Positions 34,697 through 42,431 of a stretch of DNA of 64,000 bases are shown here, in pieces. This DNA is from a bacterium (lineage in GTDB: Bacteria > Desulfobacterota > Binatia > HRBIN30 > CADEER01): positions 62,001 through 126,000 of the forward strand of contig JAHBUY010000004.1 in NCBI GenBank assembly GCA_019637795.1, read 5' to 3'. The number at the start of each line of letters is the position of its first letter. The stretch's first letter is position 1. A model generated the notes under the pieces. The model made no database searches. It saw only the letters and a list, made by a program, of their open reading frames with translations, and had not been told where the DNA came from. Position numbers and translations under genes: made by a program.

Positions 34697-34771
34697 GCAG
34701 ATGAACACGGATGGCCACAGATGAACACGGATGCATCTGTGTTCATCCGTGTTCATCTGCGTTCATCCGTG
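34697..34771. repeat. Inverted repeat B (ATGAACACGGATG words)
   Basis: An array of GATGAACACGGATG and GATGGCCACAG words pairing with the inverted copy ATCTGTGTTCATCCGTG and GTTCATCTGCGTTCATCCG. Pairing leaves a loop of about 12 bases (GAACACGGATGC). It starts 4 bp behind the Zn-ADH stop and ends about 28 bp before the start of the amidohydrolase at 34799. Same family as repeat A. Confidence 0.82.
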
Positions 34772-34798
34772 GACTGATCTCTATTGGAGGTACTGACG

Positions 34799-35866
34799 AT
34801 GGGTCGCTTCGGTTACCAGGTGATTGACGCCGACGGACACGGCGGCGAGCTCGAGGACTGGCGCAAGAACGTGCCGGCGGAGTGGCAGCCGCGGTTGGCC
34901 GAGTATCGCGACCGCATCGCCAAGCACTACGCCAAGCTGGTGCTGCCCGGCGGCGGCACGGCGCGCAAGGGCGACAAGTTCGACATGCGACCCGGCATGA
35001 CCGATCCGGTCGAGCGGCTGAAGGACATGGACCTCGAGGGCATCGACGTCACCGTCAACTTCCCCGGCGGCGCCGGCGAGGAATGGGCGATGCTCGATCG
35101 CGACTTCGCCATCGCCCTCTGCCGGACGATGAACGACGCCAAGCACGAGTTCGCCAAGCACGACCCGACGCGGCTGAAGGCGCTCGCCAAGGTGCCGATG
35201 ATCGACCCCGAGGCGGCGGCCGCCGAGCTGCGCCGCGCCGTCACCGAGCTCGGGCTGGTCGGCATGGTCTGCCCGCAGCACATCCGCGACAAGAACCTCA
35301 GCCACCCGAGCTTCGACGTCGTCTGGCAGACGGCGCAGGAGCTCAACGCCACCGTGTGCATCCACGGCGGCGGCCAGGCGCCCGACCAGTTCCCGATCGG
35401 CGTCGACCGCTACCACACCCGCCTCGAGGTGCACGCCATGACGCACCCGATGGGCAACATGCTGGCGCTGATGTCGATGATCATCGGCGGCGTCATCCAC
35501 CGCTTCCCCACCCTGCACGTCGGCTTCATGGAATCGGGCTGCGGCTGGCTGCCGTTCTGGCTCGAGCGCCTCGACGAGCACTACGAGCTGATGTCGGAGC
35601 AGGCGCCCGCCATCGACCGCAAGCCGAGCGAGTACTTCATGGACGGCCACTGCTACATCTCGTGCGAGCCCGACGAGCACATGCTCAAGCAGGTCGTCGA
35701 GCTGATGGGCGACCGCAAGATCGTCTACGCCTCCGACTACTACCACTGGGACTGCGCCTTCCCCGATACCGTCAAGCTGATCGCCGAACGCACCGACGTC
35801 AGCGACGCGACGAAGAAGCGGATCCTGTCGGAGAATGCGCGGGAGTTGTATCCGCTGGTGAACTAG
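34799..35866 (+). CDS. Amidohydrolase-2 family protein
   Basis: A 355-residue TIM-barrel metal hydrolase or decarboxylase: metal-site start QVIDADGHGGELEDW, then RLKDMDLEGIDVTVNFPGG, CIHGGGQAPDQF, MTHPMGNMLALM and VYASDYYHWDCAFPD with the Asp of the family. Relatives include ACMSD-type decarboxylases and ring-cleavage product hydrolases. The ATG at 34799 follows GGAGG (34786-34790); a TTG at 34784 is in frame but lies on the ribosome-binding site. A close paralogue is at 54244-55332 (SDYYHWDC and DADGHGGEL shared). Confidence 0.9.
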   Translation: MGRFGYQVIDADGHGGELEDWRKNVPAEWQPRLAEYRDRIAKHYAKLVLPGGGTARKGDKFDMRPGMTDPVERLKDMDLEGIDVTVNFPGGAGEEWAMLDRDFAIALCRTMNDAKHEFAKHDPTRLKALAKVPMIDPEAAAAELRRAVTELGLVGMVCPQHIRDKNLSHPSFDVVWQTAQELNATVCIHGGGQAPDQFPIGVDRYHTRLEVHAMTHPMGNMLALMSMIIGGVIHRFPTLHVGFMESGCGWLPFWLERLDEHYELMSEQAPAIDRKPSEYFMDGHCYISCEPDEHMLKQVVELMGDRKIVYASDYYHWDCAFPDTVKLIAERTDVSDATKKRILSENARELYPLVN

Positions 35867-35869
35867 GCA

Positions 35870-35933
35870 GGTTGCTGGTTGTTGGTCAGAGCGCGCGAAT
35901 CGAGCCCCACCCTCTGACCAACAACCCAACAAC
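35870..35933. repeat. Inverted repeat E (GGTTGTTGGTCAGAG)
   Basis: GGTTGCTGGTTGTTGGTCAGAG (35870-35891) pairs with CTCTGACCAACAACCCAACAAC (35912-35933), with only a few mismatches and a loop of about 20 bp. It lies between the amidohydrolase stop (35866) and the isochorismatase-fold start (35958). The word family is unlike repeats A-D. Confidence 0.8.
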
Positions 35934-35957
35934 GTCACAACCGAACAACCGCTCCCC

Positions 35958-36575
35958 ATGCCCATCGACCTCAACGAGCTCCTGACGCCCGCGCGCAGCG
36001 CGGTGCTGGTCATGGAATGCCAGGAGGGCATCGTCGGCGGCGACGCGGCCCTCGGCGCGCTCGGCGACGCGGTGCGGCGGCACGGGACGATCGGCCAGAT
36101 CGCCCGCGTGCTCGCCGCCGCGCGCGCGGCGACGGTGCCGATCTTCTATCTCACCGTGGCGCGGCGGCCGGACTCGGCCGGCGGCGCGGCCAACTGCCTC
36201 CTGTTGGCCCTGGGCCGCAAGGGCGAGCCGCTGCTCGTGGGTTCGCCGCGCCAGGCGGTCGTCGCGGCGCTGGCGCCGCGCGACGGCGACTGGATCGTCA
36301 ACCGCTTCCACGGCGTCACCCCGTTCCACGCCGGCGAGCTCGATCAGCTCCTGCGCAACCTCGGGGTGACGACCGTCGTCGCCACCGGCGTGTCGGTCAA
36401 CATCGGCATCACCGGCCTGACCATCGAAGCGGTGAACGCCGGCTACCAGGTGGTGATCCCCAGGCAGGCCGTCACCGGCACGCCCGACGACTACGTCGAT
36501 GCCGTCTTCGCCAATACCCTCCGCCTCCTCGCCACCGTGACCAGCGTCGACGACGTCGTCGGCGCGTGGCAATGA
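35958..36575 (+). CDS. Isochorismatase-fold protein without the usual catalytic triad
   Basis: A 205-residue cysteine-hydrolase-fold protein. The fold is recognisable from SAVLVMECQEGIVG, PIFYLTVARRPDS, DWIVNRFHGVTPFHAGELDQLLRNLGVTTVV and ATGVSVNIGITGLTIEAVNAGYQVVIPRQAV. At the triad positions Asp is Glu (MECQ), Lys is Asn (IVNRFHG) and Cys is Gly or Ile (VNIGITG). It may be a non-catalytic or altered protein. Clear fold, unknown job. It is part of the catabolic string, 40 bp before the acyl-CoA ligase. Confidence 0.82.
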   Translation: MPIDLNELLTPARSAVLVMECQEGIVGGDAALGALGDAVRRHGTIGQIARVLAAARAATVPIFYLTVARRPDSAGGAANCLLLALGRKGEPLLVGSPRQAVVAALAPRDGDWIVNRFHGVTPFHAGELDQLLRNLGVTTVVATGVSVNIGITGLTIEAVNAGYQVVIPRQAVTGTPDDYVDAVFANTLRLLATVTSVDDVVGAWQ

Positions 36576-36615
36576 CGTCGCCGTGCGCCCCCGCGCGCCC
36601 GCGTGGTGATCGTTG

Positions 36616-38253
36616 ATGTTCTCCCTCGCCGCGATCAACGAAGCGATCGCCGACGCGATCCCCGATCGCGAGGCGATCATCTCCGCGACCCGCCGCCTGA
36701 CCTGGCGCGACTTCCGCGAGCGCTCGCGCCGGCTCGCCAACCTGCTGCACCAGGCGGGGCTCGGCTGCCATCGCGAGCGCGCCGGGCTGGCGCCGTGGGA
36801 ATCCGGGCAGGACCACGTCGCCCAGTATCTCTACAACGGCCACGAGTACCTGGAGTCGATGGTCGGCTGCTACAAAGCGCGCTGCGCGCCCTTCAACGTC
36901 AACTATCGCTACGTCGAGGAGGAGCTGCGGTATCTCCTGGCGGACGCGCGGACGACTGCGATCATCTATCATGCGAGCTTCGCCCCGCGCCTGGCGGCGG
37001 TGCTGGCCGACCTGCCGCCGATGGCGCTGCTGCTGCAGGTCGACGACGGCAGCGGCGAGCCGCTGCTCCCCGGCGCGCGCGACTACGAGGCCGCCCTCGC
37101 CACGGCGAGCGACGCGCCGCCGCCGGTGACGCCGCACGAGGACGATCTCTACATCCTCTACACCGGCGGCACGACCGGCATGCCGAAGGGCGTGCTGTGG
37201 CGCCAGCACGACATCTTCTTCGCCGCCATGGGCGGACAGCTCCCCGGCGGCATGGGCACCGTGCAGTCGGTCGCCGAGATGGTCGAGCGGGCGCCGATGG
37301 GCTCCTACATCCGCTCGCTGCCGGCGCCGCCGTTCATGCACGGCGCGGCGCAGTGGTCGTCGTTCATGATCCTGCACCAGGGCGGCACGATCGTCCTGCC
37401 GCGCAACACCCGGGCCCTCGACGCCGACGACATCTGGCGCACCATCGAGCGCGAGAAGGTCGGCACCCTGTCGATCGTCGGCGACGCCTTCGCGCGGCCG
37501 CTGCTCGACCAGCTCGACAAGGGCTCGTACGACCTCTCCTCGCTGACCATCCTCGGCTCGGGCGGCGCCATCCTCTCGCCGCCGTTCAAGCAGGCCTTCC
37601 TCGACCGCCTGCAGAATCTGATGATCTTCGACGGCTTCGGCTCGTCGGAGACCGGCGCCCAGGGCGCGACCCTGACCACCAAGGGCGACGCGGTGGCGCC
37701 GTCGTTCCGGATGGATCCGGACACCTGCGTGCTGGACGAGGCCCTGACCCGCCGCCTGGCGGCCGGCGAGCAGGCGGTCGGCTGGCTGGCGCGCACCGGC
37801 TGGCTGCCGCTCGGCTACTTCAACGACGCGGCCAAGACGACCAAGACCTACCCCACCGTCGCCGGCACCCGCTACGCCGTGCCGGGCGATCGTGCCCAGG
37901 TCGCCGCCGACGGCACGATCATGGTCTTCGGCCGCGATTCGGTGTGCATCAACAGCGGCGGCGAGAAGATCTTCGCCGAAGAGGTGGAGAAGGCGCTCAA
38001 GCACCACCCGGCGGTGTACGACGTGGTGGTCGCCGGCGCCCCCAGCGAACGCTGGGGCGAGCAGGTGACGGCGATCGTCCAGTTCCGCCCCGGCGCGCGC
38101 GCCGCCGATGCCGAGCTGCTGGCCGAGGCGGCGAAGCACCTGGCGCGCTACAAGCTGCCGAAGGCGATCGTCCCCGTCGACCAGATCGTCCGCTCCGCCA
38201 GCGGCAAACCGGACTATCGCTGGGCGAAGGCGATCGCCGCCGGCGGCGACTGA
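36616..38253 (+). CDS. AMP-forming acyl-CoA ligase
   Basis: A 545-residue ANL-superfamily ligase: LYILYTGGTTGMPKG P-loop, APPFMHGAAQWSS, IFDGFGSSETGAQG, TRYAVPGDRAQVAADG, FGRDSVCINSGGEKIFAEEVE and the catalytic-Lys region RSASGKPDYRWAKA. It resembles FadD enzymes that activate bulky or branched carboxylic acids in actinobacteria-like catabolic clusters. ATG at 36616, with a TTG three bases upstream as alternative. Last gene of the catabolic string, convergent with the SRPBCC gene. Confidence 0.9.
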   Translation: MFSLAAINEAIADAIPDREAIISATRRLTWRDFRERSRRLANLLHQAGLGCHRERAGLAPWESGQDHVAQYLYNGHEYLESMVGCYKARCAPFNVNYRYVEEELRYLLADARTTAIIYHASFAPRLAAVLADLPPMALLLQVDDGSGEPLLPGARDYEAALATASDAPPPVTPHEDDLYILYTGGTTGMPKGVLWRQHDIFFAAMGGQLPGGMGTVQSVAEMVERAPMGSYIRSLPAPPFMHGAAQWSSFMILHQGGTIVLPRNTRALDADDIWRTIEREKVGTLSIVGDAFARPLLDQLDKGSYDLSSLTILGSGGAILSPPFKQAFLDRLQNLMIFDGFGSSETGAQGATLTTKGDAVAPSFRMDPDTCVLDEALTRRLAAGEQAVGWLARTGWLPLGYFNDAAKTTKTYPTVAGTRYAVPGDRAQVAADGTIMVFGRDSVCINSGGEKIFAEEVEKALKHHPAVYDVVVAGAPSERWGEQVTAIVQFRPGARAADAELLAEAAKHLARYKLPKAIVPVDQIVRSASGKPDYRWAKAIAAGGD

Positions 38254-38291
38254 TCCCTCCTCTCGCGGCGCGGCGGCGCGCCGCCGGCGTC

Positions 38292-38741
38292 TCACGCGCC
38301 GTCGGGGATCTCCGGCTCGACGAGCTGCGCCAGGAGCAGCAGCGAATCCTGCCACCCGAGGTAGCAGGATTCGGGCGGGATGACGTCCGGAATGCCCTCC
38401 TGCACGACCGTCAGCTCGGTGCCGCAGGACACCGCCCGCAGGGCGACGGTGATCTGCATCTCGCCCGGCAGGTTCGGATCGTCGAAGCGGTCGCGGTAGC
38501 GCAGGCGTTCGTGCGGCACCAACTCGACGTACTCGCCGCCGAAGGAATGGCTCGAGCCGGTGCTGAAGTTGGTGAACGACATCCTGTAGGAGCCGCCGAC
38601 ACGCGCCTCGTGGTGATGCACGGTGGCGGTGAAACCGTTCGGCGGTAGCCACTTGCACATGGCGGCGGGGTCGAGGAAGGCCCGGTAGACGCGCTCGGGC
38701 GTCGCCCGCAGCACCCGGTGGAGTCGGACGGAATTCGACAT
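38292..38741 (-). CDS. SRPBCC (AHSA1-like) family protein
   Basis: A 149-residue START/Bet v1-like fold: VRLHRVLRATPERVYRAFLDPAAMCKWLPP, VGGSYRMSF, LVPHERLRYRDRF and the final helix YLGWQDSLLLLAQLVEPEIP. AHSA1-type SRPBCC proteins bind hydrophobic ligands or serve as Hsp90-activator relatives. The ATG at 38741 gives the usual MSNSVRLHR start. It is convergent with the acyl-CoA ligase; a GGCGGCGCGCCGCC palindrome lies in the 38-bp gap. Confidence 0.87.
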   Translation of the reverse strand: MSNSVRLHRVLRATPERVYRAFLDPAAMCKWLPPNGFTATVHHHEARVGGSYRMSFTNFSTGSSHSFGGEYVELVPHERLRYRDRFDDPNLPGEMQITVALRAVSCGTELTVVQEGIPDVIPPESCYLGWQDSLLLLAQLVEPEIPDGA

Positions 38742-38858
38742 GGACGGCACTCTCCGCGAGGTGGATTGGACCCGTGGGTCACCACCTCGTCGCGCCAGCG
38801 CCGGCGATTTCGACACGCCTCGCGGCCCCGCATCCGATTCTACCCGCCCACCCCCCGC

Positions 38859-39539
38859 TCACGGCGCCATCTCGCAGTGATTGAGCGGCGGCACGCTGCC
38901 GTAGAGCGCCCTCGTCAGGAGACGCGGCGTGCCGGTGGGCGCGCCGACGTAGATCGAGCTGCCGGTGTCGGTGTTGGCGACGTCGCTGTAGCAGTTGGCG
39001 AAGAATTCCTGTTGGCAGGGATACGGCCCGACGATCTGGAAGCCGGGGCCGGCGCCGGGAGCCGCGACCGAGATCGGGCACGAGCACATCACCTGGTTCG
39101 CCTTCAGCTTGCGCGCGAAGCCCGGGAAGCGGCGGCCGCTGGTGCTGGTGAAGCAGAAGCCACCGTCGCACTGCGCGTAGGCGCCGTCGGCGGTGTCGCC
39201 CGGGCAGGTGTAGAGCGCCTGGGTGCCCCCGGCTCTCACCGACGACGGCAGGCTGTAGGTGCTCAGCATGTAGCCGTTGCCGAAGCCCTTCTTGTCGACC
39301 GCGCAGGCGTCGCCCTCGGCCAGGGTGAAGGGCAGGCTGATGCTGTCGCCGAACTTCACGTCGCAGGCGCAGTACGCGACCTGGTTGTAGACCAGGCAGC
39401 GCGCCGTGGCGCAGAGCGCGTAGCGCTGCTTCTTGCAGATCACGAACGCGCCATCGCCTCCTGCCGTCGCCGCGCCGCAAGTCACGAACGCCACCAACAG
39501 CGCGGCCAGTCCGCTGCTCCGCACACGCCTGCTCATCAT
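38859..39539 (-). CDS. Secreted cysteine-rich protein of unknown function
   Basis: A 226-residue exported protein: signal peptide MMSRRVRSSGLAALLVAFVT then a Cys-rich body with repeated short loops (AFVICKKQRYALCATARC, YCACDVKFGDS, GDACAVDKKGFG, TCPGDTADGAYAQC, MCSCPISV, YPCQQEFFANCY). The many Cys suggest disulphide bonds outside the cytoplasm. No family recognised. It may bind a substrate or act as a structural surface protein. It is followed by the SRPBCC gene 117 bp away and preceded by another small secreted orphan. Confidence 0.72.
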   Translation of the reverse strand: MMSRRVRSSGLAALLVAFVTCGAATAGGDGAFVICKKQRYALCATARCLVYNQVAYCACDVKFGDSISLPFTLAEGDACAVDKKGFGNGYMLSTYSLPSSVRAGGTQALYTCPGDTADGAYAQCDGGFCFTSTSGRRFPGFARKLKANQVMCSCPISVAAPGAGPGFQIVGPYPCQQEFFANCYSDVANTDTGSSIYVGAPTGTPRLLTRALYGSVPPLNHCEMAP

Positions 39540-39704
39540 CTTCCGACCTCCTGCCCGGCGGGTCGTTGCCGGGTCGCAGGGACGACAGCAACGCAGGTGC
39601 CGTCGCGACGCGTGCGGGTCGGCAGCGCCCCGCCAGGCGCTACGGGACGTCAACTCGGTAGCGATCAGCCGCCGAACGACGCATCTCCGGCGCCCGGCCG
39701 CGGA

Positions 39705-39971
39705 TCAGTTCGCCGAGTACCCCTTCCACGTGTGCTGCGGCTGCATCTCCAGCGCCTCGGATGGATAGGCCCCGGGCTGGTTCGCCACCGGACCGCGGAG
39801 TGGATCCAGGTTGCTGCGCGGCACGGTCAGCGGCTGGACGGCGCGCCCCTCCGCCGCCGGGCGGACCACCACGGGGTTCGCCCGCGGCGGCGCCACCTCG
39901 GCGGCATGCGCCAGGCCGGCAGCGAGCAGCAGCGCGGCGGCGGGAACGAGCGGGCCCATGAGATACGTCAT
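39705..39971 (-). CDS. Small secreted protein of unknown function
   Basis: An 88-residue protein with a signal peptide (MTYLMGPLVPAAALLLAAGL, cleavage after AHAA) and a short proline-rich mature part EVAPPRANPVVVRPAAEGRA ending QHTWKGYSAN. No family is recognised. The ATG at 39971 is chosen because the hydrophobic stretch begins there. It is followed by a 165-bp gap before the Cys-rich gene on the same strand. Confidence 0.6.
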   Translation of the reverse strand: MTYLMGPLVPAAALLLAAGLAHAAEVAPPRANPVVVRPAAEGRAVQPLTVPRSNLDPLRGPVANQPGAYPSEALEMQPQHTWKGYSAN

Positions 39972-40253
39972 CGGTCGGACCTCCGTGCGCTCGAGGGTGA
40001 GCAAACCGAAGGCCGGCGCGCTCCGCCATGCGCTCGCGCACGGCACCGCGCGCCGATCCGGCCGGCGGCGCCACATCGGCGACGCTGCGGGCAGCGTCCG
40101 TCACGGCGCCGGCCGCGCGCCTCTTCGGCCAGGCCGTCACGATCGGGAGGGTTGACGGCGGACCGCCCGGTTTTCGACGACGGCCGCCACCCCCGGCAGA
40201 TGGACACGGGGCGCACGGGGGCTGGCATGTAAGCTGCTCAGTTGCCTGCCCGA

Positions 40254-41591
40254 ATGCTGACGGAGGCGATGCCGCAAACGACCAGCGGGGCGTGCGAAGC
40301 GATGAACGACGCCGCAGCAGGGGAAGCGATCGTGGCCGGGGGCGACGCGCGGGCCGACGGCGAGGCCAGCGCTCGCCTGTTGATCGTCGACGACAACGAG
40401 ATCAACCGGCGCATCCTCGCCGGCATCCTGCGCAAGGAGGCGTGCACGCTGCGCACCGCGCGGGACGGCGCGGAGGCGGTGGCGCTGGCCCGGGCCGAGC
40501 CCCCCGACCTCATCCTGCTCGACATCATGATGCCCGGGAAGGACGGCTACGAGGTGTGCGCCGACCTCAAGACCGACCCGCGCACCGAGCACGTGCCGGT
40601 GATCTTCCTCTCCGCCCTCGCCGAGACCGCGGACAAGATCCGCGGCCTCGAAATGGGCGCCGTGGACTACATCACCAAGCCCTTCGACGCCGGCGAGGTG
40701 CTGGCGCGGGTGCGCAACCAGCTCAAGATCCAGCGCCTGACCGATGATCTGCGCCGCGCCAATCGCGGTCTGCGCGCCCAGCAGGCGCTGATCGACGCCG
40801 ACCTGCGAGCCGCCGCCGTCATCCAGCAGTCGCTGGTGCCGGTGGCGCCGCCGCCGCTGCCGGCGATCGCCGTCGCCTGGCGCTTCATCCCCTGTCAGCG
40901 CATCGGCGGCGACCTGTTCAACCTCGTCCCCCTCGGTCCCCATCATCTCGCCGCCTACGTCATCGACGTCAGCGGCCACGGCGTGCCGTCCGCCATGGTC
41001 ACCGTCTCGCTGTCGCAGTTCCTCTCGCCGCAGGCCGGCCGACTCTACGATGGCGACGCCGGCGTGCCGGCCGCCCCCGGGGAAGTGCTGCGCCGACTCG
41101 ACCGCGAATACCCGATCGAGCGCTTCGACAAGTTCTGCACCGTCGCCTACGCGCTGCTCGACCTGCGCGACGGCCGCCTGCGCTACGCCGTCGCCGGGCA
41201 TCCCTGCCCGCTGCTGCAGCGCCGCGCCGGCGCCATCGAGGTCCTCGACGCCGGTGGGCCGATCATCGGCCTCGGCGCCGGCCTGTCGTTCGATGACGGC
41301 GAGACCCGCCTGGCCGCCGGCGATCGCCTGGTGCTCTACAGCGACGGCATCACCGAGCACGCCGCCGCCGACGGCGCGCTGTTCGGCGACGAGCGGCTCC
41401 GCGCCGTCCTGGCGGCCTGCCGCGGCGCCGCGCCGGACCGCGTCTGCGAGCACGTGCTGGCGGCGCTGCGCGCCCACGGACACCCGCGCGGCGCCCCTGC
41501 CGGCGGCGACGCGCCGACGGCGCTGGGCGTGCCGCACGATGACGACATCACCCTGTTGACGCTCGAATATCGCGGCCGCCAGGCCGCCTGA
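40254..41591 (+). CDS. Response regulator with PP2C-type SpoIIE phosphatase (RsbU-like)
   Basis: About 445 residues: a receiver domain (ARLLIVDDNEINRRILAG, phospho-acceptor Asp in LILLDIMMPGKDG at about residue 90, and FLSALAE, YITKPFDAGE), a helical linker, and a SpoIIE-type serine phosphatase (AAAVIQQSLVPVAPPPLP, RIGGDLFNLVPLG, VIDVSGHGVPSAMVTVSLS, LVLYSDGITEH, HDDDITLLTLEY). It would dephosphorylate an anti-sigma antagonist when the receiver is activated. The next gene encodes that antagonist, overlapping by one base (TGATG). ATG at 40254 is preferred; TTG at 40242 and ATG at 40269 are alternatives. Confidence 0.9.
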   Translation: MLTEAMPQTTSGACEAMNDAAAGEAIVAGGDARADGEASARLLIVDDNEINRRILAGILRKEACTLRTARDGAEAVALARAEPPDLILLDIMMPGKDGYEVCADLKTDPRTEHVPVIFLSALAETADKIRGLEMGAVDYITKPFDAGEVLARVRNQLKIQRLTDDLRRANRGLRAQQALIDADLRAAAVIQQSLVPVAPPPLPAIAVAWRFIPCQRIGGDLFNLVPLGPHHLAAYVIDVSGHGVPSAMVTVSLSQFLSPQAGRLYDGDAGVPAAPGEVLRRLDREYPIERFDKFCTVAYALLDLRDGRLRYAVAGHPCPLLQRRAGAIEVLDAGGPIIGLGAGLSFDDGETRLAAGDRLVLYSDGITEHAAADGALFGDERLRAVLAACRGAAPDRVCEHVLAALRAHGHPRGAPAGGDAPTALGVPHDDDITLLTLEYRGRQAA

Positions 41592-41953
41592 TGCCGCTCG
41601 AGGAGGATTCCGACATGGATCTCGTGGAATGCGCCGATGGCAAGGTCCTGGTCGCCCGGACCAGCGAGTCGCGCGTCGACGCCCGCATCGCGGGCGAGTT
41701 CAAACAACAACTGCTCGCCGCCGTCGACTCCGGGCATGGGTTGATCGCGCTCGATCTCTCGAGCGTCGACTTCATCGACTCGAGCGGCCTGGGCGCCATC
41801 GTCTCGGCGCTCAAGCACCTCGGCGATCGCGGCGACCTGGTGATCGTCGGCGCCAAGCCGGCGGTGCACAACCTCTTCCGCCTCACCCGCATGGACAAGG
41901 TGTTCCGCATGTACGGCGGCGAGGCGGACGCCATCGCGGCGCTGTTGCACTGA
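41591..41953 (+). CDS. STAS-domain anti-sigma factor antagonist
   Basis: A 120-residue STAS protein: VLVARTSESRVDARIAGEFK, IALDLSSVDFIDSSGLGAIV with the phosphorylatable Ser (about 64-65), and DLVIVGAKPAVHNLFRLTRMDKVFRMY. In partner-switching systems the unphosphorylated form binds the RsbW-type kinase and frees the sigma factor. It starts at the TGATG overlap with the phosphatase gene and is followed 4 bp later by the RsbW-like gene, so the set is translationally coupled. A sigma factor target is not in the window. Confidence 0.93.
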   Translation: MPLEEDSDMDLVECADGKVLVARTSESRVDARIAGEFKQQLLAAVDSGHGLIALDLSSVDFIDSSGLGAIVSALKHLGDRGDLVIVGAKPAVHNLFRLTRMDKVFRMYGGEADAIAALLH

Positions 41954-41957
41954 GCCG

Positions 41958-42395
41958 ATGCGCTCCGGCGCCGTCACCCTCGCCATCGCCAGCTCGCTGG
42001 ACGACGTGTTCCTGGTCGGCGCGGCGCTGCATGGCATCGCCGTCGAGGCGGGGCTGGACGAATGGCGCGCCGCCCAGGTCGAGCTGGCGGTGGTCGAGGG
42101 CGTCAACAACGCCATCGAACACGCCTACGCCGGCCGGCCCGACGAACGCGTCGAGGTGCGGGTCGGCGTGTCGAGCGGCCGCCTGACGATCGAGATCGCC
42201 GACTGCGGCATCGCCATGGCGTGGGACGACGCCTGTGCCGCCGCCGCGGCGCGCCTGAGCGCGGATCCGCTCGCCGATGGCGGCCGCGGCCTGCTGATCA
42301 TCCGCGAGGTGATGGACGAGGTCGGCTATCGCAGCGACGCCGGCCGCAACGTGCTGCGGCTGACGAAGCGCATCGACCATGTCAATGGCGGCTGA
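41958..42395 (+). CDS. RsbW-like anti-sigma factor serine/threonine kinase
   Basis: A 145-residue GHKL ATPase: N-box in VELAVVEGVNNAIEHAYAGR, IEIADCGIAMAWDD, DGGRGLLIIREVMDEVGY. It would phosphorylate the STAS antagonist encoded just upstream and bind a sigma factor or other partner. With the upstream phosphatase and antagonist it forms a classic three-part partner-switch. The target could also be one of the hybrid kinases that follow, as in cyclic-di-GMP or general stress pathways. Confidence 0.92.
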   Translation: MRSGAVTLAIASSLDDVFLVGAALHGIAVEAGLDEWRAAQVELAVVEGVNNAIEHAYAGRPDERVEVRVGVSSGRLTIEIADCGIAMAWDDACAAAAARLSADPLADGGRGLLIIREVMDEVGYRSDAGRNVLRLTKRIDHVNGG

Positions 42396-42431
42396 GCGGC
42401 GGCGCTGTTCCACCGCGCCGCGCGGTGCGGG

